From assembly GCF_034044635.1 (NCBI RefSeq), contig NZ_JAXCLX010000001.1, forward strand, positions 1 through 64,000: 64,000 nt of DNA, read 5' to 3'. The position numbers and the translations under genes were made by a program. Source of the stretch: Dongia rigui. Lineage in GTDB: Bacteria; Pseudomonadota; Alphaproteobacteria; Dongiales; Dongiaceae. Position 1 is the first letter of the stretch, and each line of letters opens with the position of its first letter. Positions 53,441 to 61,938 of this stretch are shown in pieces. The notes beneath the pieces were generated by a model. That model saw nothing but the letters and a program-made list of their open reading frames with translations. It did not search any database and was not told where the DNA came from.

Positions 53441-55900
53441 TCAGGCCTTCACTCGATCCATCTTCGGGTCATAAAGCGGCTGCAGGCTGACCTTGGCGGG
53501 ATAGCGCTGGCAGGCGATCTCCAGTTCATAGGTGCCGCTCAGCACGTCCTCGGCACTGACGCCATTCTGCGGATCGCGAACATAGCCGATGCCGATATTG
53601 GTACCGAGCGTATAGCCATAACCACCCGAAGCCAGCCAGCCGACCTGCTTCCCGTTGCGGAAGATCGTCTCGCGTCCCAGGAGGACGACGCTCTGGTCGT
53701 CGACCGTGAAGCAGGCCAGCAGCTTGGGCAGCTTCTTCTGCGACAAGGCGGTCAAGGCCTCGCGCCCCAGGAAGGGCACGTTCTTCTTCAGCTTCACCGC
53801 CCAGCCCATGCCGGCTTCGAGCGGCGAGTGGTCCGGCGTGATGTCGGAGGACCAGGCACGATAGAACTTCTCCAGGCGCAGGCTTTCGATGGCCCGGTAG
53901 CCGGCATTGGCGATGCCGTGCTGGGCACCGGCCGCCCACAGCGCCTCATAGACTGCGACCATGGCTTCGACCGGAATGTGCAGTTCCCAGCCCAACTCGC
54001 CGACATAGGTCACCCGCAGGGCGCGTACGATGGCGCCCGCAATCGAAAACTCCTGCGCGGTGCCGAACGGAAACGCATTGTTCGACACATCCGCCGGGGT
54101 TACCGCGGCCAGCACATCGCGTGCCTTCGGCCCCATCAGAGAGAGCACGCCATAGGCCGAGGTGACGTCAATGAGGCGCGCATCGAGCCCCGCCGGTATG
54201 TGCGACGAGATCCAGTGGAAATCGTGCGTGGCATAACCCGTGCCGGTGACGATGTAATAGGCATCCTCCGCCACGCGCGTGACCGTGAGATCGCATTCGA
54301 TGCCGCCGCGCTGGTTGAGCATCTGGGTATAGATGATGCTGCCCGGCTTCTTCGCCAAGTCATTGCTGGCGATCCAGGTGAGTGCCGCCTCGGCATCGCG
54401 CCCCACCAGCATGAACTTGGCAAACGAGGTCTGGTCGATGAGCACCACGCGCTCGCGCGCCGCCTTGTGCTCGCTGCCGACATGGTCGAACCAGTTCTGG
54501 CGCTCATAGGAATAAGCATCCTTCGGCTCGACACCCTTGGGCGCAAACCAGTTGGGCCGTTCCCAACCGAGTTTCCAGCCAAAGACCGCGCCCTGTTCCT
54601 TGAGCTTGGCATAGAGTGGTGAAACACGCACCGGCCGCACGCTTTCCAGTTCCTCATGCGGCCAGGCCATCGAATAGTGATGGGCATAGGCTTCGAGTGT
54701 GCGGCTGAGGACCCAGTTCTTGTCGCGATGCACCTGACCAAAGCGGCGAATGTCGACCGGCCACAGATCCATCGGCGGCTCGCCACCAGCGACCCATTCG
54801 GCAAGCGCCCGGCCGGCACCGCCACCCGAGGCAATGCCGAAGGCGTTGAAGCCGGCACCGACGAAGAAGTTCCGCACCTCCGGCGCTTCACCCAGGATGA
54901 AGTTTCCATCCGGCGTGAAGCTCTCCGGCCCGTTGATCATCTGCTTGACGCCGGCCTTCTCCAGCGCCGGCACGCGCGCCAGGGCCTGCTCCATCAACTG
55001 GCCGAAATGGTCCCAGTCGTTTTCAAGCAGCTGGAAAGCAAAATTTCCCGGCAACGCATAGCGATCCTTGCCCGGCAGCCAGGGAATCGGGTTGTGCTCG
55101 TAACCACCCATCACTAGCCCGCCGACTTCCTCCTTGAAATAGATGAGCCGGTCGGGGTCGCGCAGGGTCGGCAGGTTCTTCGGCACACCGGCCATCGCTT
55201 CGGTCACGATGTACTGATGCTGCACCGATTGCAGCGGCACGTTGACGCCGGCCAGCGCACCGATCTCGCGCGCCCATTGGCCGCCGCAATTGACGATGAC
55301 ATCTGCCGCAATGCGCCCCTTGTCGGTTTGGACCGCAACCGCCCTCCCCTTCACCACCTCAATCCCGGTGACGGCCGTTTCCTCGATGATCTTCACACCG
55401 CCCAGGCGTGCACCCTTTGCCAGCGACTGCGCGATATCGGCCGGATTGGCCTGGCCATCGGTCGGCAGAAAGGCAGCGCCCACCAGATCGCCGATGTCCA
55501 TGATCGGCCACAGATCCTGCGCTTCCTTTGGGCTGAGCAGATGCATCTCGAGGCCGAAGGAATGCGCCGTCGTCGCCTGGCGCTTGATTTCGGTCATGCG
55601 TGCCTGGTTGCAGGCAAGGCGCAGCCCGCCATTCATCTTCCAGCCGGTGGCAAGGCCCGTTTCGGCTTCGAGCTTGTTGTAAAGCTCGACGGAGTATTTG
55701 AGGAGCTGCGTGATATTGGCTGACGTGCGCAACTGGCCGACGAGGCCGGCAGCATGCCAGGTCGAACCGCTGGTCAGCTTGTGGCGCTCGATCAGCACCA
55801 CATCCTTCCAGCCGAGCTTGGCCAGGTGATAGGCCGTCGAGCAGCCGATGATGCCGCCGCCGATGATGACGGCGCGTGCCGAGGTCGGAAAATCACTCAT
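53441..55900 (-). CDS. FAD-dependent dimethylglycine/sarcosine dehydrogenase-like protein with GcvT domain (copy 2)
   Basis: A 819-residue paralogue of the copy at 25137-27557. The FAD loop IIGGGIIGCSTAYHL and SGSTWHAAGLVGQLRTS (His49 at the covalent-FAD position) are present. The C-terminal GcvT/folate domain has VVLIDQTSFAKFMLVG, VTYVGELGWELH and ANAGYRAIESLRLEKFYRAW. The ATG at 55900 has GAGGAG 7 nt upstream; the longer frame is spurious. It follows the second choline-kinase-like gene by 10 bp. Same chemistry expected as copy 1: N-demethylation with methylene transfer to tetrahydrofolate. Confidence 0.92.
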   Translation of the reverse strand: MSDFPTSARAVIIGGGIIGCSTAYHLAKLGWKDVVLIERHKLTSGSTWHAAGLVGQLRTSANITQLLKYSVELYNKLEAETGLATGWKMNGGLRLACNQARMTEIKRQATTAHSFGLEMHLLSPKEAQDLWPIMDIGDLVGAAFLPTDGQANPADIAQSLAKGARLGGVKIIEETAVTGIEVVKGRAVAVQTDKGRIAADVIVNCGGQWAREIGALAGVNVPLQSVQHQYIVTEAMAGVPKNLPTLRDPDRLIYFKEEVGGLVMGGYEHNPIPWLPGKDRYALPGNFAFQLLENDWDHFGQLMEQALARVPALEKAGVKQMINGPESFTPDGNFILGEAPEVRNFFVGAGFNAFGIASGGGAGRALAEWVAGGEPPMDLWPVDIRRFGQVHRDKNWVLSRTLEAYAHHYSMAWPHEELESVRPVRVSPLYAKLKEQGAVFGWKLGWERPNWFAPKGVEPKDAYSYERQNWFDHVGSEHKAARERVVLIDQTSFAKFMLVGRDAEAALTWIASNDLAKKPGSIIYTQMLNQRGGIECDLTVTRVAEDAYYIVTGTGYATHDFHWISSHIPAGLDARLIDVTSAYGVLSLMGPKARDVLAAVTPADVSNNAFPFGTAQEFSIAGAIVRALRVTYVGELGWELHIPVEAMVAVYEALWAAGAQHGIANAGYRAIESLRLEKFYRAWSSDITPDHSPLEAGMGWAVKLKKNVPFLGREALTALSQKKLPKLLACFTVDDQSVVLLGRETIFRNGKQVGWLASGGYGYTLGTNIGIGYVRDPQNGVSAEDVLSGTYELEIACQRYPAKVSLQPLYDPKMDRVKA

Positions 55901-55910
55901 AATCTGCTCC

Positions 55911-56786
55911 TCACATATTCCGGAAGTCGCCGAGCGCGCGCTCAAAGCGCGCCAGATTCTCGGCGGTATAGGCGGCATAGTCGAAATCCAGCGTCGAGTG
56001 GATTTCGGAAATCATGCTCCACATCGTCTCGCGCAGCAGCGAGGCGCATTTCATGGCGTGGTAGCGGCGCAACAGAGCGGCATCGGCCTTGCGTTCGAAA
56101 TAGGCCTCCAGCAGACGGGTCTCATCGGCCACCGGCACTTCGTTGTTCGAGCACAGATTGGCAAGATCGAAGAGCGGTGAGTTGAAGCCGGCATAGTCCC
56201 AGTCGATCAGCCACAGCCGATCGCCGCCATCGATGAAATTGCTCGGCAGCAAATCGTTATGCCCATAAACGATTTCGACCGGGCCGACAGCCTTCTCCAG
56301 TTCCGCAGCGATATCGAGCAGGCGCGGCAAGGTTGGGAGGTGTCGGCTATTGCCGGCCTTCAGCGAATGGCCGTAATCGCGCAACACATGAAAGACCCAG
56401 AAGATCAGAGCCGGTCCGGCAACATGCAGCGGCATTTCGCGGTGACACTTGCGCACCAAGGGCAGGATGCGCGCCAGCATCGCCGGCTGCCTTACATCCT
56501 CGGCAGCGAGGGTCTTGCCATCGACAAACTCGAAGACCAATGCACCCGGTGCCGCATGCACGACCTGGGGCGACAGGCCGCATTCGGCAGCCGCACGGCT
56601 TGCCGCCAGTTCATTGAAGCGCATGACGCCATGAACGGGGATATCGTCGCCGATGCGGACGAAGTATCGTCGACCGGCATCCTCGACCCGGAAATTGGCG
56701 TTGGTGATACCGCCCTTGATGATCTCAGGCTGGATCTTCCCGGACCAACAGGTCAGGGCCTCCACCCGCGCCATCGCCTCCCGCAT
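55911..56786 (-). CDS. Choline/ethanolamine kinase-like phosphotransferase (copy 2)
   Basis: A 291-residue paralogue of the protein at 24202-25125. GGITNANFRVE is the nucleotide loop and RYFVRIG carries the ATP-lysine-equivalent position (Arg). The catalytic Brenner motif is the canonical HNDLLPSNF (H176, D178, N183), and the choline-kinase LIDWDYAGFNSPLFDLANLC carries D195. The C-terminal part is helical (RETMWSMISEIHSTLDFDY, as in LicA-type kinases). It lies immediately upstream of the second DMGDH-like gene. The substrate is inferred only from family. Confidence 0.88.
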   Translation of the reverse strand: MREAMARVEALTCWSGKIQPEIIKGGITNANFRVEDAGRRYFVRIGDDIPVHGVMRFNELAASRAAAECGLSPQVVHAAPGALVFEFVDGKTLAAEDVRQPAMLARILPLVRKCHREMPLHVAGPALIFWVFHVLRDYGHSLKAGNSRHLPTLPRLLDIAAELEKAVGPVEIVYGHNDLLPSNFIDGGDRLWLIDWDYAGFNSPLFDLANLCSNNEVPVADETRLLEAYFERKADAALLRRYHAMKCASLLRETMWSMISEIHSTLDFDYAAYTAENLARFERALGDFRNM

Positions 56787-56939
56787 TGTCCGCCTCGCGA
56801 CATACTCTTTTGCCCATCATTCGCCATCGATCGGCCAAAAAGTCAACAATGAAGGCACATCGAATGTTGATTCGATGTTGTTATGCCGCGAGCAAGATCA
56901 ACCAACGCTTTCTTTATCTATTTATATCAATGCCTTAAA

Positions 56940-58904
56940 TCACAAGGCGCGCACATCACCCAGGAAGCCCTTCACCAGCTTGTCGAGCTGCGCCGACTGG
57001 CGCGCCAACTCGCCCGCAGAAACGCGGACGGTCGATGCCGCTTCGTTGCTGGCGCGGGCTGCGTCATTGACCAGCGAGATGTTTTGCGTGACCTCCTCGG
57101 TCCCCTTCGCCGCTTCCTCGACATTGCGCGCGATTTCGCGCGTTGCCGCAGTCTGCTCCTCGACCGCCGCAGCGATCGTGGCCGAGATTTCGTGGCTCCG
57201 CTTGATGGTCTCGGAGATCTGTTGAATGGCGCTGACGGCCGTCGTGGTCGAACCCTGCACGTCACCAATCTGTTGCCCGATCTCCTCCGTGGCCTTTGCC
57301 GTCTGGTTGGCTAGGTTCTTCACCTCGGACGCCACCACGGCAAAACCCTTGCCCGCTTCGCCAGCGCGCGCCGCTTCGATCGTCGCATTGAGCGCCAGCA
57401 AATTGGTCTGGTTGGCGATGTCCTGAATGAGCGTCACCACCTGTCCGATCCGCTGCGTCGCATCGGCAAGGCCTGTCACGACATTGCTGGTCCGCTCGGC
57501 TTCCGCCACGGCATCCTCGGCGACCTTGGTCGACATCGTCACCTGATTGCCGATCTCGCCAATCGACGCGTTGAGTTCTTCCGTCGCTGCAGCAACCGTC
57601 TGCACGTTCGAGGACGCTTCGATGGCGCCGGCCGAAACAGCCTCCGCACCGCTGCTGACGGACTTCGCCGAATTGGCCATCGAGGCCGCCGTGCGCTCCA
57701 TCTCCTCGACCGCGCTATTGACGGTACCCAAAGCTGCCGCCACCTCCTGGTCGAATGCGCGCGTCAATGCCTGCATGCGCTCGGCGCGCTCAAGCTGCTG
57801 ACGTTGCGCTTCCGCCTGCTCCTTCGCCAAACGCTGCGACTCCAGCATCGAGTTCTTGAAAACTTCGACACTCTGCGCCATCTGGCCGATTTCATTGGTG
57901 AAGTCTGTCGCCGGAATGGTCACATCCTGGCGCCCACCGGACAAAGCCAGCATCGCCTTGGTCATCGCGGCAATCGGCCCCACGACCTTGCGACCGATCA
58001 GCCCCGCAACCACGATGGAAATGAGAGCCACCACGGCGATGGCTATCGTGATCCAAAGGCGCGCCTTTTCGCTGAGCTGCATTGCGTGTTCATTGGCAAC
58101 GGTGAACTCCGTGTTGATGCGGCCGATCATTTCCGTGACCAACGGGTCAACTTTGGCAAAGGCGTCGGAGAGCTTCTTCTCGTCGGCGATGATGCTAAGC
58201 CTTGTCGCTGCAACCGATTGAAAATCCGTCGCGTATTCCTGTATCAGCTTCTTGATGAGATCGCGGTCGGCGGCAGCCACAGGTGCCGCATCGATATCGG
58301 TGAGAAATCCCGTTGTGGCCTTGGCATGTGCGTCGACATATTTGGGGTCGAGGCGCAGCAGAAAATCTTTCTCGGCGCGGCGCAGCATCAGCATCGTGAT
58401 TGTCATCTTGTCCAATGACAATGTCTTCAGCTTGTCTTCGACCTCATGGACTGATTTGCGCAACTCACCCCGCAGCCCCAATTCGTCATTGAGGCCGATC
58501 TTGACCCATTCGACCGTCGTGGCCTTGAAGGCATCGCTGTACTCAGCGACACCAGCGCGAATTCCAGCGATCGCGTCCCGATAGGCCCCCTCACTATCTT
58601 CCGATTCCAGTTTCGTCAGCAACTGGTCGATGGATTGCATCACCTCGGCATGCTGCTGGACGTATTTGTCGTCGAGCCGCAGCAGGAAGTCCTTCTCGCG
58701 CCGGCGCGCGTTGAGAAACTCGTATCGGAGATCCTGCGCGATGACATAGACCTCCGTCGCCTGGTTGGCTATCCCCTGCTCGGACGCTCGTTGCCCGTCC
58801 GCGACGAGGTAGTAGGCAAGTATCCCGAGGAAGCCCGCGAGCGCCACCAAGCTCACCAACTGGATCTGCCACGAGACTTTGAATGTCTTGAACACGTTTG
58901 CCAC
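56940..58904 (-). CDS. Methyl-accepting chemotaxis protein with HBM-like sensor
   Basis: About 654 residues. TM1 spans roughly 12-33. A periplasmic all-helical sensor (about 35-280) contains two matching motifs, [19 protein letters not shown] near 68-86 and [19 protein letters not shown] near 176-194, the form of helical bimodular (HBM) sensors. TM2 lies at about 288-308, then HAMP ([20 protein letters not shown]) and a methylated signalling coiled coil with the hairpin tip [26 protein letters not shown]. The start is GTG at 58904, where GGAGG lies 5 nt upstream. HBM sensors elsewhere bind TCA intermediates. Confidence 0.93.
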   Translation of the reverse strand: MANVFKTFKVSWQIQLVSLVALAGFLGILAYYLVADGQRASEQGIANQATEVYVIAQDLRYEFLNARRREKDFLLRLDDKYVQQHAEVMQSIDQLLTKLESEDSEGAYRDAIAGIRAGVAEYSDAFKATTVEWVKIGLNDELGLRGELRKSVHEVEDKLKTLSLDKMTITMLMLRRAEKDFLLRLDPKYVDAHAKATTGFLTDIDAAPVAAADRDLIKKLIQEYATDFQSVAATRLSIIADEKKLSDAFAKVDPLVTEMIGRINTEFTVANEHAMQLSEKARLWITIAIAVVALISIVVAGLIGRKVVGPIAAMTKAMLALSGGRQDVTIPATDFTNEIGQMAQSVEVFKNSMLESQRLAKEQAEAQRQQLERAERMQALTRAFDQEVAAALGTVNSAVEEMERTAASMANSAKSVSSGAEAVSAGAIEASSNVQTVAAATEELNASIGEIGNQVTMSTKVAEDAVAEAERTSNVVTGLADATQRIGQVVTLIQDIANQTNLLALNATIEAARAGEAGKGFAVVASEVKNLANQTAKATEEIGQQIGDVQGSTTTAVSAIQQISETIKRSHEISATIAAAVEEQTAATREIARNVEEAAKGTEEVTQNISLVNDAARASNEAASTVRVSAGELARQSAQLDKLVKGFLGDVRAL

Positions 58905-59273
58905 GCAAACCTCCGTCGAGTTACGCAATCGCAGGCGAGTCCAACACTTGGACGTGGCGCTATCCCATATCGGGATCGCATCAGACCATCTGACATCCGC
59001 GCGCCAATTCGCCGGGGATGAGTGGCGCCATTAATGGCAGCAAAGTACTTCTGACCCGTTAATTTGAACGGCCAATCAATACGAATTACATCCTAATGCA
59101 TTGATAATACTAAGATTGTTAGCCTAGGACTAAGCTATCCTCGCTTCACGCCTAAGATACCCTAAATTGTCTATCGACTAGATCGAGATTTAATCTCCTT
59201 TCGCCGACACGACTTTTTCAAGGGGATCCGACGACGCCCCGAAATGTCGCGTTTTGTGAGAGGGAGAAGTGAT
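58905..59273. other. 369-bp intergenic region between divergent MCP and LysR genes
   Basis: No ORF with a credible start is seen. The stretch is more AT-rich than its neighbours from about 59040 to 59210 and must hold both promoters. A small palindrome ATCCC-ATATC-GGGAT lies near 58962. CTAAG/CCTAAG motifs recur between 59100 and 59165 (CTAAGATTG, ACTAAGC, CCTAAGAT). A GGGAG ribosome-binding site precedes the LysR ATG. Nothing else is recognised. Confidence 0.6.
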
Positions 59274-60248
59274 ATGTCGAGACCCATCCGCCGCCTGCCG
59301 TCCTTGAATGCCCTGCGCGCTTTCTGGGCCGCCGCACGTCACGGCAGCTTCGTTGCTGCGGCCGAAGAACTACATGTCACCGCTTCCGCCGTCAGCCTGC
59401 AGGTGCGTCAGTTGGAGGACGAGCTCGGCCAGAAACTGTTCGATCGGACGCCGCGTGGCCTGTCGCTGACGGCCGATGGTGCGGCGATCCTGCCCGGTGT
59501 CAGCGACGCGTTCGCGCGCCTGCAGGCGACGCTGATCGATGAGCAGCCGGGCAGCGACCAACAGATCCTCACGCTTTCCGTCGCACCGTCTTTCGCCACC
59601 AAGTGGCTGCTGCCGCGCCTCGACAGCTTCTGCCAGCGCTACCCCGACTTCGACGTGCGCGTGATCGCCACGCATGATCTCACCGACTTTGCCAAGGAGA
59701 ATGTCGATCTGGCGATTCGGTACGGGCGCGGCGGCTATACGGGTTTGGCCAGCGAATTGTTGATGCGTGAATCGGTCTTCCCGGTTTGCGCGCCGCGCCT
59801 TGTCGAAACGCATGCCGATGCCGATGTGGCGCAGTTGCTGCGTGCGCTGCCGCTCCTTCACGACGACAGCCCCGATCAAGACGAGACCTGCCCGGATTGG
59901 AAGAGCTGGCTGAAGGCTGCCGGCCTTCGCGACATCGATGCACAACGCGGATCCCGCTTCAATCAATCGATCTTCGCCTTGGAAGCGGCGGCCAGCGGAC
60001 TCGGCGTGGCGCTCGCCAAATCATCGCTGGTGCAGCAGGATCTTGCCACCCGGCGCCTTGTGCGCCTCGGCCATGACGACGTGCCGATCGAGTTCGCCTA
60101 TTTCCTGGTCTATCCGCCGGAACGGGGCAAAAGATCCGCCATCAACGCGTTCCGCAACTGGATTCAGGGCGAGATCGACGCCCATCGCGGCGCACTGAAG
60201 CAGCCCACGGCCCACCATCAAGGAATCCTGCTCGCAACACAGAGTTAA
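59274..60248 (+). CDS. LysR-family transcriptional regulator, GcvA-like (paralogue A)
   Basis: A 324-residue regulator. The N-terminal winged HTH is RRLPSLNALRAFWAAARHGSF..., with recognition helix region TASAVSLQVRQLEDELGQKLF. The C-terminal periplasmic-binding-like effector domain (TLSVAPSFATKWLLPRL; VDLAIRYGRGGY; GLGVALAKSSLV) matches the GcvA subgroup, which controls glycine cleavage in E. coli. ATG 59274 with GGGAG upstream is chosen over the earlier in-frame ATG (59244), which has no ribosome-binding site. The effector and targets are unknown; no gcv operon is in view. Confidence 0.92.
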   Translation: MSRPIRRLPSLNALRAFWAAARHGSFVAAAEELHVTASAVSLQVRQLEDELGQKLFDRTPRGLSLTADGAAILPGVSDAFARLQATLIDEQPGSDQQILTLSVAPSFATKWLLPRLDSFCQRYPDFDVRVIATHDLTDFAKENVDLAIRYGRGGYTGLASELLMRESVFPVCAPRLVETHADADVAQLLRALPLLHDDSPDQDETCPDWKSWLKAAGLRDIDAQRGSRFNQSIFALEAAASGLGVALAKSSLVQQDLATRRLVRLGHDDVPIEFAYFLVYPPERGKRSAINAFRNWIQGEIDAHRGALKQPTAHHQGILLATQS

Positions 60249-60414
60249 TCTCGTTTGGGCAGCGACGGATCGCCCGCTATCTTTGCAACACATGATGACT
60301 TGAAAGACGACCTTCGAGTCCGCGGCATTTGACGGGAGCAGCTTGCACCGCGACACCAAAGCTAAAGCGCCACGACAGAAGTCGTGGGTTCCCCTTCTTG
60401 AAGGAGTGCCCGAA

Positions 60415-60480
60415 ATGAATACTGACCGAGAAATCCGCATCCTCATCACCGCGCTCTGTTGCGGCGGAACCTGTTGTTGA
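60415..60480 (+). CDS. Micro-ORF: 21-residue peptide ending in CCGGTCC
   Basis: A short open frame with AAGGAG 8 nt before its ATG encodes MNTDREIRILITALCCGGTC plus a final Cys. The sequence is charged in the first half and ends in two Cys pairs around Gly-Gly-Thr at the extreme C-terminus. The ribosome-binding site can pair with CCTTC just before it (60393-60397 with 60400-60404), and a 7-bp hairpin lies at 60370-60387. It could be a cysteine-sensing leader peptide, a metal-binding peptide or a modified-peptide precursor; none is established. Confidence 0.5.
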   Translation: MNTDREIRILITALCCGGTCC

Positions 60481-60531
60481 AATCGTCGTTCAACGCATTC
60501 GAAGCATTCGCTTCATTCTGCTGTCATCGAC

Positions 60532-60558
60532 CCGGCTTAGAACAACGCCAGAAGCCGG
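60532..60558 (+). promoter_or_regulatory. Leader hairpin upstream of the 73-aa gene
   Basis: CCGGCTT (60532-60538) pairs with AAGCCGG (60552-60558) with a 13-nt loop. It ends 1-2 nt before the GAGGAG ribosome-binding site of the next gene. A smaller hairpin (GAAGC/GCTTC, 60501-60514) lies between it and the micro-ORF stop. The arrangement could couple translation of the micro-ORF to the downstream gene, but this is inferred from structure alone. Confidence 0.4.
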
Positions 60559-60573
60559 TGAGGAGGAGTTCAC

Positions 60574-60795
60574 GTGTCCAACATTTCCATCAGCCGCGCA
60601 GCGGCCAATGAAAACATCCCGGCCTTCGCCATCGAGGTCGCCGGCATCTCGGCCGGCCTCGCCCTGCGCGAGCGCGGTGGCTTCAGCTTCTTTGCCGCCG
60701 ATCCGCGGTTCCGCCTGCTCGACGGCAGCCGCTTCCGACGCCTTGCCCAGGTCGAAGAAGCGGCCCGCAATCTGGCGCGCGCCACCGGCGTCTGA
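60574..60795 (+). CDS. Hypothetical protein (73 aa)
   Basis: A GTG-initiated 73-residue ORF with a strong GAGGAG ribosome-binding site. The sequence has an N-terminal hydrophobic beta-like segment (PAFAIEVAGISAGLALRERGG), then FSFFAADPRFRLLDGSRFRRL and a C-terminal helix (VEEAARNLARA). It looks like a small alpha/beta domain with a single helix at the end. There is no signal peptide or Cys. A perfect 13-bp terminator-like hairpin follows. The function is not known. Confidence 0.68.
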   Translation: MSNISISRAAANENIPAFAIEVAGISAGLALRERGGFSFFAADPRFRLLDGSRFRRLAQVEEAARNLARATGV

Positions 60796-60822
60796 TCGGT
60801 CGGAGGGATCTTCGTTCTGTTG

Positions 60823-60851
60823 GAGGCGCGTGCCGCAGCGGCACGCGCCTC
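60823..60851 (+). terminator. Terminator-like hairpin after the 73-aa gene
   Basis: A perfect 13-bp stem GAGGCGCGTGCCG/CGGCACGCGCCTC (60823-60835 with 60839-60851) with a 3-nt loop. The downstream tract is only moderately T-rich (TACCTGTTAATAT), so termination may be incomplete, but the stem is very stable. Confidence 0.7.
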
Positions 60852-61001
60852 TACCTGTTAATATATTGAAATAACTTTTATTTTTTGCAGGCCGGTCGGC
60901 TGGAGCGATGATCCGGCTTGACGTCACGATCTATACCTAACTAAATTGATAGGGTAGATAGTTTAAACTGATGTCCCCAGCGATTTCCCCGAGAGATGTC
61001 G

Positions 61002-61928
61002 ATGTCTGAGAAGACCCGTCGTTTGCCACCGTTGAATTCGCTGCGCGCCTTCGCGGCAGCTGCCGAGCGCCTCAGCCTTGCCGCGGCGGCCGAGGACCTG
61101 CATGTGACGCCGTCTGCCGTCAGTCTGCAGATTCGCCAGTTGGAAGATCACCTGGGGCTTCCGGTCTTCATTCGCACCGGACGCGGCCTGCAGCTGACCA
61201 ACGAGGGCAAGGCGATTCTTCCGGGTATCCTCGAAGGCTTCGACCAGCTGCGCATGGCGTTGTCGTTGCTCGGCCCAAAGAGCGACGAGAATGTGCTGAC
61301 GCTGTCCGTGGCCCCCTCTTTCGCATCGAAATGGCTGTCGCCGCGCCTTGACGCATTTGCGCAAGCCCATCCGCAGATCGACGTTCGCATTCTGGCCACC
61401 GATCAACTCGTGGATTTTGCCGTCGACGAGGTCGACATCGCCATTCGCTATGGCAGCGGCGTCTATCCCGGCGTCACGTCCGAGCATCTGCTGGCGGAAC
61501 GCGTCTTTCCGGTCTGCGCACCGCAGCTGCTGGAGAACGTGGCACATCCACTGGATCTGCTGCGCAGTCATCCGCTGCTGCATGACGACAGCCCGGATCA
61601 GGACAAGACCTGCCCGGATTGGCGCATGTGGCTGCGTGCCGCCCGTGTCAGCGGCGTCGATTGGCGCCGTGGCCCGCGCTTCAACCAGTCGAGCCTTGTT
61701 CTCGAAGCCGCTGTCGCGGGGCGTGGCATTGCGCTGGCGAAAGCAACGCTGGCCGCAGCCGACCTTGCCGCCGGCAGACTGGTGAAACTCGCCGAAATCG
61801 ATCAGCCGATCGAATTCGCCTATTACCTGGTCTATCCGGCTGAACGCCGCCAATGGCAGAAATGCGCTGCGTTTCGCGAATGGATCATGGCCGAAGCCAA
61901 AGGCGCGCCCGACGGCCAGTCGCGCTGA
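61002..61928 (+). CDS. LysR-family transcriptional regulator, GcvA-like (paralogue B)
   Basis: A 308-residue regulator clearly paralogous to the one at 59274-60248. RRLPPLNSLRAFAAAAERLSL and TPSAVSLQIRQLEDHLGLPVF form the HTH. The effector domain contains TLSVAPSFASKWLSPRLDAF, VDIAIRYGSGVYPG and IALAKATLAAADLAAGRLV. PLLHDDSPDQDKTCPDWRMWL is almost shared with the other copy. ATG 61002 is preferred over 60996 because GAGAG then has proper spacing. Target genes are not evident. Confidence 0.92.
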   Translation: MSEKTRRLPPLNSLRAFAAAAERLSLAAAAEDLHVTPSAVSLQIRQLEDHLGLPVFIRTGRGLQLTNEGKAILPGILEGFDQLRMALSLLGPKSDENVLTLSVAPSFASKWLSPRLDAFAQAHPQIDVRILATDQLVDFAVDEVDIAIRYGSGVYPGVTSEHLLAERVFPVCAPQLLENVAHPLDLLRSHPLLHDDSPDQDKTCPDWRMWLRAARVSGVDWRRGPRFNQSSLVLEAAVAGRGIALAKATLAAADLAAGRLVKLAEIDQPIEFAYYLVYPAERRQWQKCAAFREWIMAEAKGAPDGQSR

Positions 61929-61938
61929 ACCCGGCGGG

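Noticed and set aside
60360-60420. Possible SAM-II or SAM/SAH-type riboswitch (GCTAAAGCG-like segment and RBS-masking hairpin)
   Set aside because: The conserved cores of those classes are not matched, and the downstream genes are not methionine or SAM-cycle genes. Kept only as unclassified leader structure.
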